The notes beneath the pieces are model-generated. The model worked only from the letters and a program-made list of their open reading frames with translations. It had not been told where the DNA came from and did no database searches. Positions 4,413 through 6,703 of a stretch of 6,703 nucleotides of DNA are shown here, piece by piece; the stretch's first letter is position 1; every line of letters begins with the position of its first letter. The translations under genes were made by a program, and so were the position numbers. The DNA comes from Balneolaceae bacterium (GTDB taxonomy: Bacteria; Bacteroidota; Rhodothermia; Balneolales; Balneolaceae): assembly GCA_007117235.1 (NCBI GenBank), contig SKGY01000153.1, positions 1 through 6,703 on the forward strand, given 5' to 3'.

Positions 4413-5915
4413 GTGTTTTTTAGAAATACATCTTACAAACATCGTTTAGTAGCCATGGGCGATAGTATGGCCCAGGGATTTAAAAACGGTGGCATTTATA
4501 GAACAGATTTAAGCTTCCCTGCAATCCTTGCCCGGGCAATGAATGATGAAATTCAGTTTGATATGCCGTCATTTTCGGCGCAGGCCGGTATACCAATCAA
4601 CATGGAGGTGCTGATTCGGGGGCTTGAAGAAGAGATGGGCAGTGAGATCACACTCTGGAACTCCGTTAAGGCAGGACGATATGTCTATCAAACATTGAAG
4701 CGGATAAAATCGTACTGGGAAGGTCAGCTCAAGCCTTTAAATATTGAAAGAAATACACCGTTTCATAATCAGGGCATTTGGGGATTTTCAATCAGCGATT
4801 GCTGGTTAATCGACGAATTTCATAGCCGGGAATATATCAGAGAGAATAAAGGAAGATATTCCGTTTTTAATGTGTTGCCGGATAACGCAATGTATACAAC
4901 CGCCAGAATGGTATTGAATCCATCGTTTAAAGATGAATTTAAAAAAAGAACCATGGTTGATAATGTTTTGCAGCTTCAAAAAGATGGCGGCATTGAAAAT
5001 CTTATTATCTGTATCGGGCATAATAACATTGTAGGTGCGGCTACAAAATTGACAATTTTGATGTCTGAGGAGTCTGATTTAAACGCTCCATACTCTAAAC
5101 GAAAATGCACGGTTTTTAGGCCGGAACATTTTCAGCAAGAACTTAGAACGCTCTACAGAAAAATCGGGCGATTAAAAATAAAAAGGGTCTTTGTTCCAAC
5201 CATTCCTTACGTCACTATCCCTCCTGCTATTCGTGGTGTTAATCTGGATCGGTCAAATCCTACTGATGGATACTTCGATTATTACGCCAGATTCTGGATT
5301 TGGGATGAGGATTTCAATCCTGAAAATCATCCTCACTTAACCCGTTCCGACGCAATCTTGCTTGATCAAACCGTTGATCAGTACAATAAGATTATCCAAA
5401 ATCTTGCAGAAGAGTTCGGATTTATTGTTGTGCCTGTGGGAAGATATGTGCGGGCAGCAGCACGGCGGCGGCAACAGCCTGATACAATTCATCCCTTTCC
5501 CGATGAGTTTACACGGGCTCTAAAAAAGAATCCGAAAACATCGTTTTTGGTTGATGAGAACGGTCGCCCCAGAATTTCTACAGACTATTTGCGCATTGAT
5601 GACAAAACCGGAAAAATAGATCGAGGAGGAATATTTAGTCTTGATGGATTACACCCGTCAACAATCGGCTATGGTTTAATTGCCAACATCTATAAAATGT
5701 CGATGGAGAAACACGGTGTAAAGTTTGATTCATCAATCGATTGGGATTTTGTTATCAATAATGAAACGCTTGTTACAGATCCGCCACTGTTAATGCACGA
5801 TCTTAGAATGCTCCTTCGGTTCTTGGCATTTGGCAGACAAGAGCGACTTACCATGTTTGGGAAAAGCGTACTACAACAGGTTCTGGAAGCATTTTCATCG
5901 AGAGCAGAAGTTTAA
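4413..5915 (+). CDS. SGNH/GDSL-family hydrolase, large, no signal peptide
   Basis: A 500-residue SGNH/GDSL hydrolase, a fold whose members are esterases, lipases, carbohydrate deacetylases or thioesterases. Block I is AMGDSMAQGF (14-23), with nucleophile Ser18. Block II is HNQGIWGFSISD (118-129), fitting N-x-G-x-x-G. Block III is CIGHNNIVG (200-208), with Asn204 for the oxyanion hole, followed by Asn where Asp is usual. Block V is LDGLHPSTIGYGLIA (410-424), with Asp411 and His414. The full catalytic set is therefore present. It is about twice the size of simple family members, with roughly 95 extra residues between blocks I and II and 200 between III and V. The start is the GTG at 4413: an in-frame TAA lies at 4398-4400, and the next ATG (4455) would cut the first strand away just before GDS. 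No signal peptide or lipobox is visible, so it appears cytoplasmic. The substrate is not recognisable. Its stop overlaps the hemG stop. Confidence 0.88.
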   Translation: MFFRNTSYKHRLVAMGDSMAQGFKNGGIYRTDLSFPAILARAMNDEIQFDMPSFSAQAGIPINMEVLIRGLEEEMGSEITLWNSVKAGRYVYQTLKRIKSYWEGQLKPLNIERNTPFHNQGIWGFSISDCWLIDEFHSREYIRENKGRYSVFNVLPDNAMYTTARMVLNPSFKDEFKKRTMVDNVLQLQKDGGIENLIICIGHNNIVGAATKLTILMSEESDLNAPYSKRKCTVFRPEHFQQELRTLYRKIGRLKIKRVFVPTIPYVTIPPAIRGVNLDRSNPTDGYFDYYARFWIWDEDFNPENHPHLTRSDAILLDQTVDQYNKIIQNLAEEFGFIVVPVGRYVRAAARRRQQPDTIHPFPDEFTRALKKNPKTSFLVDENGRPRISTDYLRIDDKTGKIDRGGIFSLDGLHPSTIGYGLIANIYKMSMEKHGVKFDSSIDWDFVINNETLVTDPPLLMHDLRMLLRFLAFGRQERLTMFGKSVLQQVLEAFSSRAEV

Positions 5916-6703
5916 TCGCTATCAGAACTCAGCCTTTCTGCAATAGAAATCCCGTTTTTAATGCAGTCAGGCACCGATACACCACCCCTATAATTACCTG
6001 CAAAGTGAATACCCGGGTTCTCTACCTCTATCTTAAGCAATGATTGTAAGATTTCATCATAACCAACGTGATATGCGGGAATTGAATTTGGCCAATAGAC
6101 GTGGTTTTTAAATACCGGTTTACCTTTTAGTCCGATAAAATCTTTTAAATCTTTCTCAATCACATTCAGCAGTTGTTCACTATCCATAGCTGCGAGTTCG
6201 GGCTGGCGTCCGCCACCAACAAAAACGGTTAACAGGTGACAATCATCGGGAGCCCTTCCCGGAAATAGTGTGGATGAAAACAGTGCACCAAGTATATCAC
6301 GGTTCTCTTTTTCAGGCACCAGAAACCCAAAACCATCCATCGGGTGATCAATATCACTCTTCTTATAACCGATGTGCATCACAGACAATGGCGGGTAATT
6401 TACCTCGTCAAATTTGCCGACTTCAAAAGGAAACAGCTCTGCTGACCATTTACTTATTGGAGCGTTAATTATCACATCAGAAAATCCATCAAACTCTCCC
6501 TGTTGAGTAGATACAGACCATCCATTTTCAGATTTACTTACTTTTGTCACTTCATGATTGAGGTAGATTGAGTCGATTAATGAAGCTACTCTTTTTGGCA
6601 GTTCATGAAGTCCATTATTAAATGAAATAAGTTCTCTAGCAATTCGACCGTTCTTGTTTCTCTCTTTTCTCCCTTTAAAACTTCCCCAAATGAGTGAGCC
6701 ATA
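5912..6703 (-). CDS. hemG: Protoporphyrinogen oxidase (HemG/HemY type), C-terminal part (cut by the window edge)
   Basis: The frame is open from the TAA at 5914-5912 to base 6703, giving the last 263 residues. The GTG at 6550 is an internal valine: upstream codons read GSLIWGSFKGRK and ISFNNGLHELPKRVA, typical of this FAD-dependent oxidase family. The enzyme oxidises protoporphyrinogen IX (or coproporphyrinogen III in the related CgoX) with oxygen, near the end of heme synthesis, usually at the membrane. Family features in order are FNNGLHELP (28-36), GFGFLVP (124-130), the region VYWPNSIPAYHVGYDE (202-217) and the C-terminal FAD-contacting segment HFAGNYRGGVSVPDC (233-247). The N-terminal FAD Rossmann motif is outside the window. 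It is an oxygen-type enzyme, distinct from the flavodoxin-like HemG of E. coli. Its stop overlaps that of the convergent SGNH gene. HemY is an equally used symbol. Confidence 0.92.
   Translation of the reverse strand, partial: YGSLIWGSFKGRKERNKNGRIARELISFNNGLHELPKRVASLIDSIYLNHEVTKVSKSENGWSVSTQQGEFDGFSDVIINAPISKWSAELFPFEVGKFDEVNYPPLSVMHIGYKKSDIDHPMDGFGFLVPEKENRDILGALFSSTLFPGRAPDDCHLLTVFVGGGRQPELAAMDSEQLLNVIEKDLKDFIGLKGKPVFKNHVYWPNSIPAYHVGYDEILQSLLKIEVENPGIHFAGNYRGGVSVPDCIKNGISIAERLSSDSD

Noticed and set aside
4806..5021. Minus-strand frame of 71 codons inside the SGNH hydrolase gene
   Set aside because: It is antisense to a continuous 500-codon gene with full catalytic blocks and has no features of its own.
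1..6703. A new defence, mobile or biosynthetic system
   Set aside because: No transposase, integrase, toxin-antitoxin, nuclease or repeat array is visible. Most genes are conserved housekeeping families in compact operon-like order.

Overview
The window looks like ordinary core chromosome from a Gram-negative-type bacterium of moderate to low GC. My best guess is the Bacteroidota/Balneolota side of the FCB group. The hints are the lack of clear Shine-Dalgarno sequences before most genes (A-rich leaders instead), a MenG-type menaquinone methyltransferase beside a free-standing FabZ, and an oxygen-dependent HemG/HemY-type protoporphyrinogen oxidase. This placement is inference from gene content and style, not a database result. 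I see no insertion sequence, phage gene, CRISPR array, tRNA or rRNA.

Layout. Positions 1-4291 hold eight genes, all on the minus strand and tightly packed. In transcription order they are: a CxxC carboxymuconolactone-decarboxylase/AhpD-like protein (4291-3929), an M90/MtfA zinc peptidase (3913-3146), a YehS-like DUF1456 protein (3118-2657), an unrecognised membrane protein (2618-1980), a histidine phosphatase (1983-1354, ATGA overlap with the previous gene), MenG/UbiE (1329-640), FabZ (532-92) and the first 31 codons of PanB (95-1, ATGA overlap with FabZ). Gaps are 15-38 bases except for 107 bases before fabZ, so the string may be two transcription units. A 121-base divergent intergenic region (4292-4412) contains an imperfect hairpin. 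On its other side is a plus-strand gene for a 500-residue SGNH/GDSL hydrolase without a signal peptide (4413-5915). It converges on the minus-strand C-terminal part of hemG (5912-6703, running off the window), and the two stop codons share one TTAA.

How the genes relate. MenG finishes menaquinone, FabZ dehydrates 3-hydroxyacyl-ACP, PanB makes the pantoate that ends up in CoA and the ACP arm, and HemG makes protoporphyrin IX for heme. The right part of the minus-strand string mixes an antioxidant-like protein, a peptidase, a small two-repeat protein, a membrane protein and a phosphatase. No pathway linking them can be read from sequence. The least explained items are the membrane protein coupled to the phosphatase and the large SGNH hydrolase. 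I found no convincing evidence of a wholly new system.
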